Origin: a bacterium
Lineage (GTDB): Bacteria; Patescibacteriota; Minisyncoccia; Phycocordibacterales; Phycocordibacteraceae
NCBI GenBank assembly: GCA_021811365.1
Contig: JAJZPB010000001.1
Coordinates: 1-32,311, forward strand
Reading direction: 5' to 3'
Length of the DNA: 32,311 bases
In this document: one piece after another, positions 18,173-27,579 of the stretch
How the letters are laid out: each line of letters starts with the position of its first letter
Position numbering within the stretch: the stretch's first letter is position 1
The notes under the pieces: model-generated
What the model saw: the letters and a program-made list of their open reading frames with translations, nothing else
What the model was told of the DNA's origin: nothing
The model's database searches: none
Translations under genes and position numbers: made by a program

Positions 18173-18787
18173 ATGAATGGGCCAAGAACAAAACCCCTGT
18201 CGTGGCAAGCGGCGGTGCTGCTCCCGCTCCTGGCCGGTTTCGTGGGCATGACCGCATCGTTTGCATTGCGCGGAAACGTCCAGGCGGCACCATCCCAAAA
18301 AGCGCACGACGGGACTGGCGCGACGGTGCTTACGCCCGCAGAACCAGCGCGGCTCATCATCCCCGAAATCGGCATCAACGCAAGCGTGCAAAGCGTTGGT
18401 TTGGCTTGGCAGGGCAACGGCGACATGGGTATTCCGACCAATTTTACGGATGTGGCGTGGTATAACCGCGGTCCGGTGCCTGGCGCTGCGGGGACGGCGG
18501 TCATAGACGGGCACCTCGACGGACGAAATGTCCCGCGCGCCGTGTTTTATCGTCTCGCGGAGCTGAAGCCCGGCGATCCGGTTTACGTCAAAGAGCGCAA
18601 CGGCAAGGTAGTTCAGTTCGTTGTGACGGGCAGCAAGCACTACGCATACACCGCGAGTACGGCGCCCATCTTTACGACGTCTGGACAGGGAAGCTACTTG
18701 AATCTTATTACCTGTGCGGGCGACTGGCTGCCTAGCCAAAAAAGCTACAACGAGCGCGTCGTCGTGTTCACTAAAGAAGTCTCATGA
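18173..18787 (+). CDS. Sortase (class F-like)
   Basis: TAVIDGHLDG (catalytic His), LNLITCAG (TLxTC-like Cys), YNERVVVF (Arg); N-terminal TM. Confidence 0.87.
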   Translation: MNGPRTKPLSWQAAVLLPLLAGFVGMTASFALRGNVQAAPSQKAHDGTGATVLTPAEPARLIIPEIGINASVQSVGLAWQGNGDMGIPTNFTDVAWYNRGPVPGAAGTAVIDGHLDGRNVPRAVFYRLAELKPGDPVYVKERNGKVVQFVVTGSKHYAYTASTAPIFTTSGQGSYLNLITCAGDWLPSQKSYNERVVVFTKEVS

Positions 18788-19010
18788 GAAATTGGTTTGC
18801 GGTGCGCAGGAGCCGCGTTGAAACCGTCGCGTTGTTGCGTGAACATCAAAAGAGAAAGGTAAGAACGTATTGCGCCGCGCGGTAGGAAGTAAGTGTAGCC
18901 CGGAGTGCGGAGGCGGGTGTGTACGGGGTAGTGCAAGCGCAAGTAATGACCGGACCGTCGGGCATGAAATGTCAGAAGGAGTATGGCTGTAAATGAAAAC
19001 GCAGTAGCGC

Positions 19011-19733
19011 CTACGTCTTGGATGCTGCGGCTGTACTCGTCGGGCGAATGACGATCACCTTGCGTTTCCAGCCTTGAAGGAAGCGGCTGAGTGAAATCGC
19101 CTGCGTTCCTACGGTAGTTGCCGGGTCGTTGTAGTAGACGACGTTGTTACTAATTCCGTTGACCACAATGAGATGTGGGATGGTGCTCGCTGGATTGAAT
19201 TTGTAGTGCACGGAAAGAATGACTGGGCCGGTGCCGAGGTAACTCTCAAAGCGCGCAAGCGCAGCCTTTTGAGAAAGGCCCGAAAGGTCGTAGTAGCGCC
19301 CATCGAGGCTGTATGCATGCGAGAGGTTAATCAGACCTTGATAGATCCAGCCAGCATTGTAGTCGTAGGCGCCCGCAGCAAGCCCCTTCCGCAGCATCTC
19401 GTTCACCGTTGCGACGCCCGGATGATAGTAATCAATAATCATCGTCAGGTCGGTGATGCCGCAGCCGACCTTTTTCCAGAATGGTGCGGTGATATCGGTA
19501 AATTGGGAGTAGAACGGGACGCGCGGTACCGTTGCCACGGTAGTAACTGTACGCGTAGCGCTCACGTGCACATCGAGCGACTTTGCGGCCATAGGCTCAG
19601 TGGGAGCCGGAGCAAGGGCGGTTGCAGGCGTAGTTGCCGCAGACGCTAGCCCCGTTGCGGTATGCGATGCTTTCGGCGCTATCAGGAATAGCAGAATGCT
19701 CGCCGCAAGCACGAATTTGAGATACGGAAACAC
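19011..19733 (-). CDS. C39-like papain-fold peptidase, membrane-anchored or secreted
   Basis: VPFYSQFTD...KKVGCGITDLTMIIDYY (Cys), STIPHLIVVNGI (His), YNDPAT (Asp/Asn). Confidence 0.82.
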   Translation of the reverse strand: MFPYLKFVLAASILLFLIAPKASHTATGLASAATTPATALAPAPTEPMAAKSLDVHVSATRTVTTVATVPRVPFYSQFTDITAPFWKKVGCGITDLTMIIDYYHPGVATVNEMLRKGLAAGAYDYNAGWIYQGLINLSHAYSLDGRYYDLSGLSQKAALARFESYLGTGPVILSVHYKFNPASTIPHLIVVNGISNNVVYYNDPATTVGTQAISLSRFLQGWKRKVIVIRPTSTAAASKT

Positions 19734-19808
19734 CGGCCCATCATTTCAGAATACGTTCACGTTTGCAAGCGCACTCAGCGCGCTAATCGCGGGAAAGGCG
19801 CGCCTACG

Positions 19809-20711
19809 CTAGGGTTCCACTTTTACGGGTGTACCAAGCGAAGCCCATTCATACAAAATTCTAGCTGTATCGACTGGTAAATTGACGCACCCATGCGACC
19901 ATGGTTCACCGAAGTGGTTGTGCCAGTACGCGCCGTGTATCGCTGCTCCTTCGTTGGTGAAATACAAATCCCACGGTACGCCGGGCAAGTCGTAGTACTG
20001 CGAGCTTACGCCAGGTACCGGACCCTGCATGTAGCTATCGGGCAGTTTCCGAAAAACGTGGAATTGACCGAGCGGTGTTGGCGTACCATCGAGTCCAGTC
20101 GAGATGGGGGTCTGTATAAACAGCGTACTGCCGTCGTACGCGTAGAGCATCTGCGCGCCTCGCTTGATGATGATGCGTTTAGTGGTCGATGCTTCGGCCG
20201 CAGCGCTTAGCGACTCTTGAATCGGTCCTGGATCGAGAAACGGGTGCACATAGTGCGCAGCAACATACCACCCCGAGGTTACGCGTTCAGGGTAGTGGAT
20301 ATCGCCGTCAAAGCCGATTTGGTACCAGGTTTGCCCGTTAGCCGTCGTGGTGCTGTCTGCAATTTTAAGCACCATGCCATCACGCAACCGCTCTACGACA
20401 GGGAAGGCTGTGCCTGGACCAGAACGCATGACAAGGCAGGTGGATATATCGAAGTAGGGGCCGCAACTACCTGTAACCTGAAAGTATAGCGAGGACGACG
20501 CGGTGTTGCCTGACGACAGAGTCGGTCCGCTGGCGGGGTGCTCTATGGCGATGAGCGCGGCAGAACTATTCGCTGAATTTTTATTCAACGGAGACTGGCT
20601 AAAGAGGGTCGGATGCTCGCTAACAACGCCGAAAGCGAGTACACCGAATACGGCTGCGCTGCCGCTCAGCCAGAGTAGCTGCTTAGAAATTGAACGCGTT
20701 GCGAGCGTCAT
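19809..20711 (-). CDS. L,D-transpeptidase (YkuD) with N-terminal SH3-like region
   Basis: IHGAYWHNHFGEPWSHGCVNLPVDTARILYEW (HX..SHGCVN catalytic motif); MRSGPGTAFPVVERLRDGMVLKI SH3b-like. Confidence 0.92.
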   Translation of the reverse strand: MTLATRSISKQLLWLSGSAAVFGVLAFGVVSEHPTLFSQSPLNKNSANSSAALIAIEHPASGPTLSSGNTASSSLYFQVTGSCGPYFDISTCLVMRSGPGTAFPVVERLRDGMVLKIADSTTTANGQTWYQIGFDGDIHYPERVTSGWYVAAHYVHPFLDPGPIQESLSAAAEASTTKRIIIKRGAQMLYAYDGSTLFIQTPISTGLDGTPTPLGQFHVFRKLPDSYMQGPVPGVSSQYYDLPGVPWDLYFTNEGAAIHGAYWHNHFGEPWSHGCVNLPVDTARILYEWASLGTPVKVEP

Positions 20712-20989
20712 GGAAACGCGTATATAGTAGCGTATTACTAAAGCGGGTGCAGTCGCGCTCTACGGCCGGCGCTATGAAATTTGCGCCAAAGCGCTCGCGC
20801 ACGGGCAGTAACTAGTACGTAGCGGTGCAGCAAAACGTTTCTCCGGGGACGCCGTCATCGGCAAAAACAGCATGAACGACGCCGTACCAAAGCCGTAATA
20901 GAGCGCGCACGAGCAGGCAACTCCGTGCTCAAGCGTGTCGATACCGATGTGCGGCGTTGTCAAACAAACCGCCCTTAAGACGGCCGTTC

Positions 20990-21460
20990 CTATATAAGCG
21001 TACGCAGCAGCGGTATGCGTCCGAGAAATGTTCGGCGCAGATACTTTGCAAGACCGAAGACTTGCGCCGCTGGCAAAACTGCGAAGAGGACAAATGCGCC
21101 GGCGTAAATCAGGTGTTCTTCGACGATGTAGCCGTGTGGAACGATGGGGAATGCGTAGTGGGGGAAATAGTAGAGCAGCATCATGAGTGCCCCTGCCCAC
21201 GAAGCAACGCGTACGCCGACGCCGACGAGGAGTGCAGCGCCAATGAGGGTGATCCCCCACGAGTTGAGCGGGTTAACCCACCAGCTATTCATGGGGAGCG
21301 CAAACCAGGCGTAAAACTGCGGAAAGGTCTTTGCGCCGAGGAGAAAGCTGCGTGCGCTCCATCCTGGCGTAAGCACGGCCTGGAGGCCGTCGATAAACAT
21401 ATACCAGCCGAGCAGCAGACGAAGTGCGGTAGCAGCTATGAGGACGCGTGTTGGTTGCAT
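20990..21460 (-). CDS. DoxX-like membrane protein
   Basis: LRLLLGWYMFIDGLQAVL...GAALLVGVGVRVASWAGALMMLLYYF...EEHLIYAGAFVLFA. Confidence 0.75.
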   Translation of the reverse strand: MQPTRVLIAATALRLLLGWYMFIDGLQAVLTPGWSARSFLLGAKTFPQFYAWFALPMNSWWVNPLNSWGITLIGAALLVGVGVRVASWAGALMMLLYYFPHYAFPIVPHGYIVEEHLIYAGAFVLFAVLPAAQVFGLAKYLRRTFLGRIPLLRTLI

Positions 21461-21641
21461 GTACGAGCGCGTTAGTGGATACGTTCTCAGTATGTGCCGT
21501 TTTGGAGAAAAGAACAGCTGTTCAAGTGGAAAACGCCCAAGCAAGCGTCTCCGTGCATTTCCAGAGACCACAGCGGACGCGGTCATTGCGTGTGGTATAT
21601 ACTAAGACCGACATAATCACCACTTACTCTATCTCTATCGT

Positions 21642-22127
21642 ATGCGCCGAAAACCGTTCAAGCTATGGCATTCTCTCCTAGGCATAGTATTGCTTCTCGT
21701 CGTTCAGCAGTTGAGCCTTGATCTGTTGGGCGTGGCTTCCTTCAAAGAAGCTTTTGTACTGGGCGTCGCGGCAGTAGGGGGCGCCGCTATTATTGCGGTA
21801 GCGACTGAAGCAATTGAAGAAGTGCGCAATGCGCGGCACATGCTTTTGCTGCTCTCGGTCATTGTATTTGAATTCATCGCGTTCTTCGCGTTTCAGTATT
21901 GGTATTTCATTCAGATCTTTCCTGCCGCGTTCCAGAACCTTTCGCCTGATCCAGTGAGTTTGTCGCTGCAGAGCGTCATGGTATTTGTTTTCAACCCGCT
22001 CTATCTAGCAACAACCATCGCGGGGAAAGCTCTCATGCTAGTTAACACGCTGGAGTCGCTCGTTCTTGCGCTTTTTGTTCTCCAAAATATCTGGCAGTTT
22101 CGGGCGCGCACGTTCGTACAGTCGTGA
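21642..22127 (+). CDS. Hypothetical multi-TM membrane protein
   Basis: 161 aa, four or so TM segments; TATCTC-6 nt-ATG. Confidence 0.7.
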   Translation: MRRKPFKLWHSLLGIVLLLVVQQLSLDLLGVASFKEAFVLGVAAVGGAAIIAVATEAIEEVRNARHMLLLLSVIVFEFIAFFAFQYWYFIQIFPAAFQNLSPDPVSLSLQSVMVFVFNPLYLATTIAGKALMLVNTLESLVLALFVLQNIWQFRARTFVQS

Positions 22128-22453
22128 GCTGCTCACGCATCGGCTGCCGCTGAATTGAAGGAACGCACCACTGCTCGTTTGCTGACGTTTCGCTTTTCAC
22201 AAGCATTGTGGGTGGCGTCGTTGGAGGCCTGCGAACAGAAGAATCAGCGCATAGGTTGCTGCGGTCACAGACTTTCGTAGTTAGGGATTGACGATAAGTC
22301 GCTTCTGTTTTGACGGATCGATAAAAAACGCCCGGGGGCAGAGAGGGGTGCTCCCAATTTGCCCTCGGACGGTACATTGTGGTCAGTAGGACCAGAAGTC
22401 GTTCTAATTGTTGTTTTCGCCCGGATGGTATTGAAGTAGCAAATCTTTGCCCG

Positions 22454-22684
22454 TTAGAGCGTGATGCGTCTGAATGGGATAATTTTATTAGGAACTGAAA
22501 CCTGAAGGTGGGACTCAATGAATGTAAGGCTCCCCCGATGACGGCCGTCTAGCACGTACGCGTTTCTTGGTTTCCCATTTTCAGTGACGCCTTCCGGAAG
22601 ACGTACCATGAGCGTCTGGGCATAGTAGAACTCACTCCCTTGTGGTACGTTGCGGAACCGCACCAACTGCCCATCGTCCAGCAT
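22454..22684 (-). CDS. Hypothetical protein, about 76 aa
   Basis: MLDDGQLVRFRNVPQGSEFYYAQTLMVRLPEGV...; caaggaggaaatg Shine-Dalgarno. Confidence 0.65.
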   Translation of the reverse strand: MLDDGQLVRFRNVPQGSEFYYAQTLMVRLPEGVTENGKPRNAYVLDGRHRGSLTFIESHLQVSVPNKIIPFRRITL

Positions 22685-22887
22685 CATTTCCTCCTTGTCC
22701 GTGGACCTAACAGAAATTACTGCACACAAACCGCTCCGTCAACAGCCACGACGCTGTATTCGCTTCAGACTTGGGGCTCCTGTGGTCAGACAGAGTCAGG
22801 CGTTACTGCGCAGTAGATTCTTGTTGTCGGGAAAGCGCCGCGTATGCACCGGAGCGTTCGCGCATTTTTGCCGTATGTATGAAATCG

Positions 22888-22921
22888 CCGCCACACCAGG
22901 ATTCTGGTGTGGCGGCGAGCG
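22888..22921 (-). terminator. Terminator of the MarR gene
   Basis: cgccgccacaccag-gatt-ctggtgtggcggcg. Confidence 0.85.
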
Positions 22922-22927
22922 TTGGGT

Positions 22928-23266
22928 TCAGGCCTTGGTAACTCGGCGCATGATGTCTCGAACATCCCGCACCAACCTGTTGCCGTTGGGCTGCACTTCG
23001 ACCAGCACGCTGCGTCCGTCACTCGGGTCCGGCTTGCGACGGATGAGGTCGAATTCGCTCAGCCGGTCGAGCGCCCGCGAGATTGCCCCCCTGGAGACGT
23101 TGAGCTCTTTGGCCAAACCGCGCACCGTTTGCGGCTGCGATTCGAGATAGCAGGTGAGCAGCGTTGCCAGCTGACGGGCCGAGAGGTCCGGTCCATCCCG
23201 GCGAACCAGGCTGACCGTCACCTGTCGGAGGAGGTTGATCGACAAATCGGGAAGGGGTACGGACAT
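22928..23266 (-). CDS. MarR-family transcriptional regulator
   Basis: LSARQLATLLTCYLESQPQTVRGLAKELNVSRGAISRALDRLSEFDLIRRKPDPSDGRSVLVEVQPNG. Confidence 0.88.
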   Translation of the reverse strand: MSVPLPDLSINLLRQVTVSLVRRDGPDLSARQLATLLTCYLESQPQTVRGLAKELNVSRGAISRALDRLSEFDLIRRKPDPSDGRSVLVEVQPNGNRLVRDVRDIMRRVTKA

Positions 23267-23671
23267 CGGATTCTTCCTTTCTTTCTGCAGCCTGGCCGCA
23301 GGGTGGTGGGTTCGGGGCGAAGAGAAATTTCTTGCTCCATATTTTCTTTAACACATGCTGTATACTCGGTCAAGTATGTCGTACTCATCGTCAACTTTCT
23401 TAGCGTGGAAGGATAGACTAGGTCCTGTTTTAGGACCGCGTTGGTTCCAAACAGTACGAAAAGGACGTATCAAGTAATTCAGTGCGTGCGCCAGCGCCGG
23501 CGAAGCTTGGTATATATCCAAGCGCTCGGTGCGATTTACACCGGTCGGCAAGAGTCGTTCGCAGCACTGTAGCAGAGCACGGTACGACTGGCGCAGTTTA
23601 CTTGAGTCTCGGAACGTGCTTTAGTACGACTGGACGCTCGTTTGAGGCGTCTCACATTAGAGGGAAAAGTG

Positions 23672-24374
23672 ATGCGAAAGCTTGTGTTCGTTGCTGCCTC
23701 CGCGGTGCTTGCGGCGGTAGGTCTGTTTTCGATGGGTCGCACGGCAAGTGCGGCAGTCCTGTACAACGCCACTATCCCCGCCGTCTACGGTACCGGCAAT
23801 CCGAGTACCGGATGGACGGCGTTCTCTGGCGGGGGGGGTCGAACTCGGTATTCGCGCCCAGCCGCGGTATGTTGGTGGGCTGTATCCGACGGTCGGAGAC
23901 GTGTATACCGTGCCGCTCGGCGATGCTCCGAGTCCTTACACGGGGTCCGCGTGGGGCTGGGCCTTCTCGGCGAGCGGTCTGCCCTCCGGGGCGACGTCGC
24001 AGATGACGATCACGAATCTGCTGACCGGCCAAACGAATACGTTCAATCCGCTGCTCATCCCCGACAACACGACCAAGATGAGTGGCGCGACGACGTACAC
24101 CCAGAACTCCGAGACGCTCAGCTATACCTACTTCGCTCCCGGCGGCGCGTTCAACGACGCGCTCAATGACACCTACAACTTCGTGTGGACGGCATTCGAT
24201 TCGACCGGTACGTCCCTCGGATCGGTGTCCATGTCGGTCGTCGCCGGCGCCGGCGCTCCGGTGCCGGAGCCGTGGTCGCTGGCCCTCCTCGGGACCGGGC
24301 TCCTCGGCCTCGGTGCCGTGTCTTGCTTCGGCAAGAAGAGGACGTTCCTCGGCGGGTCGTCCGCGGGCGCTTGA
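23672..24374 (+). pseudogene. PEP-CTERM-like secreted protein, frame broken at an 8-G tract
   Basis: N-terminal signal MRKLVFVAASAVLAAVGLFSMGRTASA in one frame; C-terminal VPEPWSLALLGTGLLGLGAVSCFGKKR in the +1 frame. Deleting one G at 23831-23838 restores one ORF. Confidence 0.8.
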
Positions 24375-24394
24375 GCTCCGCTGGGTAGCTCAAG
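24368..24394 (+). terminator. Terminator hairpin after the PEP-CTERM-like gene
   Basis: gcttgagct-ccgctgggt-agctcaagc. Confidence 0.65.
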
Positions 24395-24602
24395 CTTCGT
24401 CAATAAAAAATTGTTTAATCACTATGGCGCGCGTATTTCCTCTGGGGGTGCGCGGCCTTTTCTTTCCTGCTCCCTTCGTAGACATAAACACGCGCGTAAA
24501 CGAGCAATCGCACCGTCTCCGACCATGAAGGAGCACCGAACGGACCGTTCTACTCAGGACGTACAAGAAACCGATATAACGGATATTTGGTACCATCGAT
24601 CT

Positions 24603-25088
24603 ATGGAGCTCGAGAACGAGTTACCGAGCGAGCCGTACCCATCTGCGCTCGACCGGCAGACACTTGCTGAAGACCAGCGTCATGCGTTTGAAATATCCAA
24701 TCGGAAGCCAACGGTCTTTTTCAGGCCCGGAGACCGGAGCAACCCGTCCCACGCGGGCTACTGGGCATCCAACGCGGACCGCATCAGTTTTATCCGGGTC
24801 ATTACGCAGTACGGAAATCACGAGGAAGGGAGACGTCCTCGGTTTCTAAGTACGGTGTTGCCAGTCCGCGTTCTTTTGCGAGAGGTAAAGGCGCTCAAGA
24901 GATGCGGCGCGGATGAGTGCGCGCGCGCGTATGTCGAACTTTCTTCAGCTCACGCTGTGCTCGAATGGCTGAGGCAAAAGTATCCTATGTACGAGCTCAC
25001 GCTCGAGTCTCTCGTTACCGTGTATACGGTTGCCTATACAGAGTGTCGTTCTGTCGCACACAAGAGAGAGGAGGTGGGCGGCATGTGA
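24603..25088 (+). CDS. Hypothetical protein, about 161 aa
   Basis: TGG-TACCAT-CGATCT-ATG(24603) suggests this start; ATG 24525 is an alternative. Confidence 0.55.
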   Translation: MELENELPSEPYPSALDRQTLAEDQRHAFEISNRKPTVFFRPGDRSNPSHAGYWASNADRISFIRVITQYGNHEEGRRPRFLSTVLPVRVLLREVKALKRCGADECARAYVELSSAHAVLEWLRQKYPMYELTLESLVTVYTVAYTECRSVAHKREEVGGM

Positions 25089-25159
25089 GGTGGTCGGCCA
25101 GTAGTGGTGCATCAAAGCTACTTCAGGGTAGCCAAACCTTTGGTACCCACGCAAGTAGA

Positions 25160-25185
25160 AACCCCGGCTGCCGTAGCAGCCGGGG
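25160..25185 (-). terminator. Intrinsic terminator
   Basis: accccggctgc-cgta-gcagccggggt, followed by T-rich tract on the minus strand. Confidence 0.85.
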
Positions 25186-25208
25186 TGAGTGAGTGAAGGC
25201 GTGGCCCT

Positions 25209-25766
25209 TCAGTGAAGCACGATGGGACGAAGGAACACGTCGATGCGACGGTGGTCGAAGGCAATTCGCTGAACGATAAAGTTTCTACCTTCAATCGTGA
25301 ATGGATTATCCAACTCAACCATCTTGCGCAAATTGCCGTCTACCGCTATGGAGGTTACAACCGTGTCGTTTGTGTTGAGGAGATGGAAGAAGACCGCGGA
25401 GGATTCCTGTTGCGGGTCTTGTGGCGGGACAGCAGCGACTTCGTACATGGACCGCAAGTCGTCGAGGCCGTTTCCATCGCGTCCGAGACGGAGGATTTGT
25501 GCAAGTAAATCGAAATCGTTTCTTGCGTCGGGGTCGCGCATTGTCACCACTCGCACGAGGAAATCGTGAATGGTGGCGTCGGCATTCCGCTTGACGGCGT
25601 TATATTCCTCGGCGGGGAAAAACGCTTGGTGAGCGAGAACATCAGCGAAGTACTCGCCGACTTTTACTGCTTGGACACGTGAAAGTCGCTTGAGACGCCG
25701 AGCGAAGTCTTCGTCTGAGAGTATTCTCGCTTGTCGTAAAAGTTCTTTTATTATCGCTTTTTCCAT
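25209..25766 (-). CDS. Hypothetical protein, 185 aa
   Basis: MEKAIIKELLRQARILSDEDFARRLKRLSRVQAVKVGEYFADVLAHQ...; aaggag Shine-Dalgarno upstream. Confidence 0.7.
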   Translation of the reverse strand: MEKAIIKELLRQARILSDEDFARRLKRLSRVQAVKVGEYFADVLAHQAFFPAEEYNAVKRNADATIHDFLVRVVTMRDPDARNDFDLLAQILRLGRDGNGLDDLRSMYEVAAVPPQDPQQESSAVFFHLLNTNDTVVTSIAVDGNLRKMVELDNPFTIEGRNFIVQRIAFDHRRIDVFLRPIVLH

Positions 25767-26257
25767 CAGCGTGGCTCCTTGGTTGTGAACGGTACGCCAG
25801 TCCACCGTGAATATACCACGCTAAGCAAACTTTTCAAGTAGTAAAACAAAGCAAAGGGGCGGCTCGCGAAAGGAGCCGCCCCTGGTTTCTGCCGCTTCTG
25901 CTGAGCGTCGGTTCCTTTGGCAGGGCAGGTATACCGAACCGCTTTCTTGATTTCCAAGGATCCATACGATGCGCGAGGAAATCAAGCCGCTCTCCTCATC
26001 TTTTGAAAACCGGGTGAGGAGTCGTTTCATCTGGTAGTGTCCATTCGCCATGCCGGTGATTGGTCGGGAGAGCCCGGGTAAAAACCCGAAGCCATACCAG
26101 AATCGAGGCCAATAATAACAGGAAGCATTTAGTTGTCAAATTTTCCGCTGATAAAATTGCGCGGTATCAACTGGACCGCGCAGTAGCCGCGCCCATTCGA
26201 GGTTGTTCCCCCGAAAGAGCGACTGGAGTAATCCGCAAAGGCGGCAGAACAAACGAA

Positions 26258-26288
26258 AAAAAGCCACCCATTCCGGGGTGGCTTGGCT
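26258..26288 (-). terminator. Intrinsic terminator
   Basis: Minus strand aagccacccc-ggaat-gggtggctttttttcg. Confidence 0.85.
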
Positions 26289-26311
26289 CGCCCAGTATGT
26301 AACTGTATGAG

Positions 26312-26635
26312 TCAGTGTGTGCGGACTTGTGTTGGAGGTCGGAAGTCAAGGGGCGAGCGAACCAGCGCGCCCGCGCCGATAGAACCGCCGATGCATTCGC
26401 CGTGCAGCTCTACCGCGTACGGAGGAGCGGAGTCGCAGAGGACTTCTTCTTTACACATCGGACAGATCCCGCTCCGGTTATCTCTCCGGGCGGGGAAGAG
26501 TAGAACCGTCTCCGGGCGGGGAAGAGTAGAACCGCCGTAGTAGTCGTCTCCTTCTGCCATTGCTCGCCGAAAGTTTCGTTGCGACGCTTGCCGCCGGTCG
26601 AAGTACGTCAGGTGGTCGTCCAGTGTGTCTTTCAT
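26312..26635 (-). CDS. Small protein with a zinc-ribbon-like CPMC...C...HxxC pattern
   Basis: ICPMCKEEVLCDSAPPYAVELHGECIGG; ggagagaaacccATG start; contains an internal 2 x 26-bp repeat. Confidence 0.6.
   Translation of the reverse strand: MKDTLDDHLTYFDRRQASQRNFRRAMAEGDDYYGGSTLPRPETVLLFPARRDNRSGICPMCKEEVLCDSAPPYAVELHGECIGGSIGAGALVRSPLDFRPPTQVRTH
26483..26534. repeat. Perfect tandem duplication, 2 x 26 bp
   Basis: tctccgggcggggaagagtagaaccg twice, head to tail. Confidence 0.95.
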
Positions 26636-26711
26636 GGGTTTCTCTCCAGAGCAGTCCAGTCGAACTATACGACCAGAATTGGATTTGCGCGAGTGGAGAA
26701 GCTAGGGGAGA

Positions 26712-26737
26712 ACAAGCCGCCGGTTTCCCGGCGGCTT
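26712..26737 (-). terminator. Terminator hairpin
   Basis: aagccgcc-ggtttccc-ggcggctt, downstream of the 50-aa ORF. Confidence 0.75.
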
Positions 26738-26746
26738 TCGATTCGT

Positions 26747-26899
26747 TTACGACCCTGTTGCGTTCTTGACAACACGCTCGAGAACGATGAGGGACAATAA
26801 GACGAAAAACATCGGCCACGTCCAGAACGGTAGCGGGCCCGGTGCCGGATCCGGGTTTTGCTTCGGGTTATCGGGGAACCACCCCGTGTCGTCGAACAT
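26747..26899 (-). CDS. Short single-pass membrane protein, 50 aa (absent from the supplied ORF track)
   Basis: MFDDTGWFPDNPKQNPDPAPGPLPFWTWPMFFVLLSLIVLERVVKNATGS*; aaggga upstream, terminator downstream. Confidence 0.6.
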   Translation of the reverse strand: MFDDTGWFPDNPKQNPDPAPGPLPFWTWPMFFVLLSLIVLERVVKNATGS

Positions 26900-26935
26900 T
26901 GGCGCATCCCTTTTTTGACTCGATGTTCAGGGCAG

Positions 26936-27301
26936 TCAGGTAAGGGTCCGCTCCACCGCTGCGAGGTCGCGGAGCTCGCTCAGGCCGGTGGCAAACCCGA
27001 GAAAATGTGCCGTCAGACTCGCTAGCCTTGCAGCTTTCTTGCGGACGCCGCTCTGGGAGCAGGCAAAGCACATGGCCCGAAGCCTGAGTCCATCGGTGTT
27101 TCGCCAGATGTCAAAGTCCTGCAAGCCAGCTTTACCCATAGCACGCTGGAGCGCGAGCAACTTGAAGCACGTTGGATCGGCAGTCGGCGCAATCCAGACG
27201 CCGAGCGGGACCATGGTGCCAGTCCACTGCACGGTCGATGCGGTATAGAACACGCGAGCGGTCTCCATAGAAGCGACGGTTGGGACGGTTGGAGCGGGCA
27301 C
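26936..27301 (-). CDS. Hypothetical protein, about 121 aa
   Basis: aggaggtacccGTG start (27301). Confidence 0.65.
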   Translation of the reverse strand: MPAPTVPTVASMETARVFYTASTVQWTGTMVPLGVWIAPTADPTCFKLLALQRAMGKAGLQDFDIWRNTDGLRLRAMCFACSQSGVRKKAARLASLTAHFLGFATGLSELRDLAAVERTLT

Positions 27302-27538
27302 GGGTACCTCCTGTAAGAGAAAGAGCCAATTGGCCACGTATATGGTACCACTTTGATATAAAATGGGCTTGGGTCTTTGGGCACCAAAGGTACGTCGCGT
27401 TCGATGAAGAGCGCCCGCGCCCCGTCCAAAATTATGGTACCGACTGCTTGTTTTGGAGAGTAGGCGTTAGTACGAAACGACCGCGGTTCATTTCCATTAT
27501 TCCCACTATTTTGTATGCACGTAAAACAGAAAACCGCC

Positions 27539-27572
27539 TCGTCGCAGAGACCGGTTTGGCGGTCTCTGCGAC
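27539..27572 (-). terminator. Terminator hairpin
   Basis: cgtcgcagagaccg...cggtctctgcgacg. Confidence 0.8.
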
Positions 27573-27579
27573 GGGCGGG

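Noticed and set aside
20772-21260. 162-aa minus-strand ORF
   Set aside because: Mostly overlaps the DoxX-like gene in another frame, Arg/His/Pro-rich.
25821-26051. 76-aa minus-strand ORF
   Set aside because: A strong hairpin terminator (25853-25883) lies inside its 3' end, and no good RBS; not supported enough to call.
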